Of a stretch of 64,000 nt of DNA, positions 62,120-64,000 are shown piece after piece (within the stretch, counting starts at the first letter, position 1; every line of letters begins with the position of its first letter). Source of the DNA: CAKUFA01 sp963646285 (GTDB lineage: Bacteria; Bacillota; Clostridia; Christensenellales; Aristaeellaceae); contig CAVIWF010000005.1 in assembly GCA_963646285.1 (NCBI GenBank), forward strand, positions 5,998 through 69,997, in the 5' to 3' direction. A program made the translations under genes and the position numbers. The notes beneath the pieces are model-generated. The model was not told the origin of the DNA, did not search any database, and worked only from the letters and a program-made list of their open reading frames with translations.

Positions 62120-63865
62120 TTACTGGTTTTCCTTCCGTTCGGCGTAGTATTCCGGCACGGAGGGAATTTGGTTGATTGCATCCACAATCTGATGCAGGGT
62201 CTGGTTGATCTTCAGCGGATTGATCTTGGGCAGGTCACTGACCTCGATCTTGTCCTTGCCCAGCATCATCTTCATACCCGCATTGACCATGCGGATATCG
62301 TACTGACCCTGGAACAGAGGCGTAATGGGCCGATCCAGATGCAGCAGGCGGTAAACCGCAATCATGGCCGTGCGGACAGAGGTTTCCACGGTGAATACCA
62401 CGTCGCCTTCCAGCTCCACAAACTGACCGATGAAGGCAAGGTTCTTGTTGCCTGCGGGAATGACCTCGGGACGATCCTTCAGCTTCCGGGGCATGAACTG
62501 GCTGGTAATGTAGGGCATCACCACGGGAATGGCGGTGATGTGGGGCATGATCTCGTCAATTTTGTCCTCCAACCCGCAATAGTACAGGAACTCCCGCATG
62601 ATCTCCTCGCCGGAACACTGGGTCATGGGCTTCTTCACATAGGTACCGCAGTTGTTGGCGTGGAGGCCGTAGAACCACATAAACTGCACGTTTTCCGGCT
62701 GATTGGGAGCTACAGGCTGCAGAGGCACATTGTAGTTGATGAACCACGGTGCATCCACGAAGGTGGAGCAGCCGCCCTTACCGGTGGGATTGCCTGTCTT
62801 TTCGGCCAGATAGTCAAAGAATTCAGGATAGTCGTGCACGGTTACGGAGCAGGAAACGAAATTGCTCTGATCGGGATCGAAGGCAAACTTCTCAGGATGA
62901 CCGTATTCCGGGCACTTCCTGGCCAGGTTCTCCCACAGGGTGAAGCAGCCCTTGTGTGCGGTATCCCGGTTCATAACCGGTGCTTCCGTCATGCTGCCCT
63001 GGGTAGAATTCTGGGTCATGGAGCCATTGGTGAAGAATACCAGATCGTCGTCCGCCACAGGCACCACTTCATCGCCGATGCGCAGTGCAGTCACGGTTTT
63101 GTCACCGCCGTTGATGCGGATGTCCATATCCGTCACCGTTGTGCCGGAAACGAACTTCACGCCGTGGTCAGCCAGATACTTTTCCAGTGGGCGAATCAGG
63201 CTATTGTACTGGTCGTACCTGGTGCGCAGGATACCCCGCAGGCTCTTGATCAGGTGCAGCTGATGCATGAAGCGCACGGCGTAGCGGCGCATTTCAATCA
63301 AGCTGTGATAGGGCTGGAAGGCCAGCATGGCACTCCAGTAATACCAGAGCTGGCTGTGGAAGAATTCCTTGTCGAACCACTGCTCAATGGCCACATCCTC
63401 CAGCTCCTCTTCAGGCGTCAGCATCATCTTGATCATCTGCTCCTGAATGGCGGGCGTCAGACCCATGGTGGTTTCGTCGTGCGGCTTGAAGCCCTGCTCC
63501 CACAGGCGGTGCTTGGAGTCGATCTCCCAGTTCTTGTTGCACTCGCGGGTTTCGTCCAGCACGGTGCGGCCTTCCTCATAGATAGAGGGAATGCTGCCGA
63601 ACAGATCCCACAGGCATTCCATATACGGCTCCAGCTCACGTTCGCCACGGGACACGTAGCCGTCTACTGCACTGCCTGCTGCGTCCATGGAGCCGCCGAA
63701 CACGGGCAGCTGATCGTACACGGTGATGTTCTCGCCGGGCATCTGTGCATCACGGACGAGGAACGCCGCTGCAGACAGGCCGGCAATACCGCCGCCGACG
63801 ATATGCGCCTTGCGGTTTTCAATGCCTTTGGGTTTACGTGGATGAACACGATCGTAATTTCTCAT
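62120..63865 (-). CDS. ohyA: Oleate hydratase
   Basis: A 581-residue FAD enzyme that adds water to the cis-9 double bond of oleic and related acids to give 10-hydroxy fatty acids. The FAD site is IVGGGIAGLSAAAFLVRD (about residue 22), followed by FGGSMDAAGSAVDGYVSRG. The catalytic-Glu region reads EPYMECLWDLFGSIPS (about residue 82), and WSAMLAFQPYHSLIEMRRY (about 180) is the conserved segment with the catalytic-Tyr region. FIGQFVELEGDVVFTVE closes the FAD site. Length matches the family. AGGAAG precedes the ATG at 63865. It has no co-transcribed partner. Likely role: detoxification of host or dietary unsaturated fatty acids. Confidence 0.93.
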   Translation of the reverse strand: MRNYDRVHPRKPKGIENRKAHIVGGGIAGLSAAAFLVRDAQMPGENITVYDQLPVFGGSMDAAGSAVDGYVSRGERELEPYMECLWDLFGSIPSIYEEGRTVLDETRECNKNWEIDSKHRLWEQGFKPHDETTMGLTPAIQEQMIKMMLTPEEELEDVAIEQWFDKEFFHSQLWYYWSAMLAFQPYHSLIEMRRYAVRFMHQLHLIKSLRGILRTRYDQYNSLIRPLEKYLADHGVKFVSGTTVTDMDIRINGGDKTVTALRIGDEVVPVADDDLVFFTNGSMTQNSTQGSMTEAPVMNRDTAHKGCFTLWENLARKCPEYGHPEKFAFDPDQSNFVSCSVTVHDYPEFFDYLAEKTGNPTGKGGCSTFVDAPWFINYNVPLQPVAPNQPENVQFMWFYGLHANNCGTYVKKPMTQCSGEEIMREFLYYCGLEDKIDEIMPHITAIPVVMPYITSQFMPRKLKDRPEVIPAGNKNLAFIGQFVELEGDVVFTVETSVRTAMIAVYRLLHLDRPITPLFQGQYDIRMVNAGMKMMLGKDKIEVSDLPKINPLKINQTLHQIVDAINQIPSVPEYYAERKENQ

Positions 63866-64000
63866 AGCAATGCTTCCTTTCTAAAACCAGATGTCCTCGG
63901 CAAAGCACGGGATGGTCGTAAGCTATCATTCACGGAAATCAATTTTCAATTTTCAAGGATCAGAAAAAGGTGATCAGGTTCAAGGAGACAATCCAGCATC
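63866..64000. other. Upstream region of the oleate hydratase gene
   Basis: On the minus strand two overlapping TTGAAAATTGA units (63935-63960 region) and a possible TAGCTT at 63916-63921 may form the promoter. No other gene starts before the window ends. Confidence 0.35.

Noticed and set aside
62114..63973. 619-codon plus-strand open frame over the oleate hydratase gene
   Set aside because: Antisense shadow; the minus strand encodes a full-length oleate hydratase with FAD motifs.

Overview
The window is a contiguous piece of a Gram-positive (Bacillota) chromosome, most likely a class Clostridia anaerobe with moderately high GC (roughly 55 percent by eye). The evidence is a Gram-positive PolC replicase, a ctsR-mcsA-mcsB-clpC stress operon with a CtsR box, a dprA-topA-trmFO-hslV-hslU operon, a CNNM-type HlyC/CorC protein, GerMN lipoproteins, strong AGGAGG ribosome sites and consensus sigma-A promoters with 17-base spacers. 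Genus and species cannot be fixed from the sequence. No rRNA, tRNA, CRISPR array, prophage or intact insertion sequence was found.

Layout. 1-2.5 kb: two exported proteins on the minus strand (an SH3/peptidoglycan-binding protein cut by the window edge, and a metallo-beta-lactamase protein with a lamin-tail domain). 2.6-4.6 kb: an AT-richer island with a zinc-ribbon membrane protein, small unknown ORFs, a pentapeptide-repeat protein and the 3' remnant of an ISAs1-type transposase. 4.6-9 kb: purine nucleoside phosphorylase, a TetR regulator, a serine hydrolase and a MetE-like methyltransferase. 9.1-12.5 kb: a tightly coupled five-gene set (58-residue membrane protein, DUF4230 protein, P-loop kinase, C39-like protease, aldose-epimerase-like protein). 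12.6-18.8 kb: an HtrA protease and a response regulator / sensor kinase / two GerMN lipoprotein operon, all on the minus strand. 19-24.7 kb: polC and a second serine hydrolase. 24.8-27.6 kb: galactokinase and a sugar-type binding protein.

27.9-35.3 kb: DprA, TopA, TrmFO, HslV, HslU and a secreted DUF6273-like protein. 36.2-41.9 kb: a complete BMP-type (nucleoside-like) ABC importer followed by a radical SAM protein. 42-45.7 kb: GNAT, TldD, TldE and a metal-sensing ArsR repressor in one minus-strand run. 45.8-49.9 kb: a CmpB-like membrane protein and a three-gene GlpA/GlpB-like/DUF1667 oxidoreductase operon. 50-56 kb: three secreted unknown proteins, a MATE exporter and a CBS-domain membrane protein. 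56.1-60.7 kb: ctsR-mcsA-mcsB-clpC. 60.8-63.9 kb: a membrane-anchored methyltransferase and an oleate hydratase.

How the parts may work together: two ATP-dependent protease systems (HslUV and McsB/ClpC), an HtrA protease and an envelope-facing two-component system give the window a protein-quality and envelope-stress theme. Two weak promoters (htrA and a secreted protein gene at 51 kb) carry direct repeats of a GTTCA core 11 bases apart, the layout expected for an OmpR-family regulator. They may belong to the regulon of the response regulator encoded at 18 kb. This is inference.
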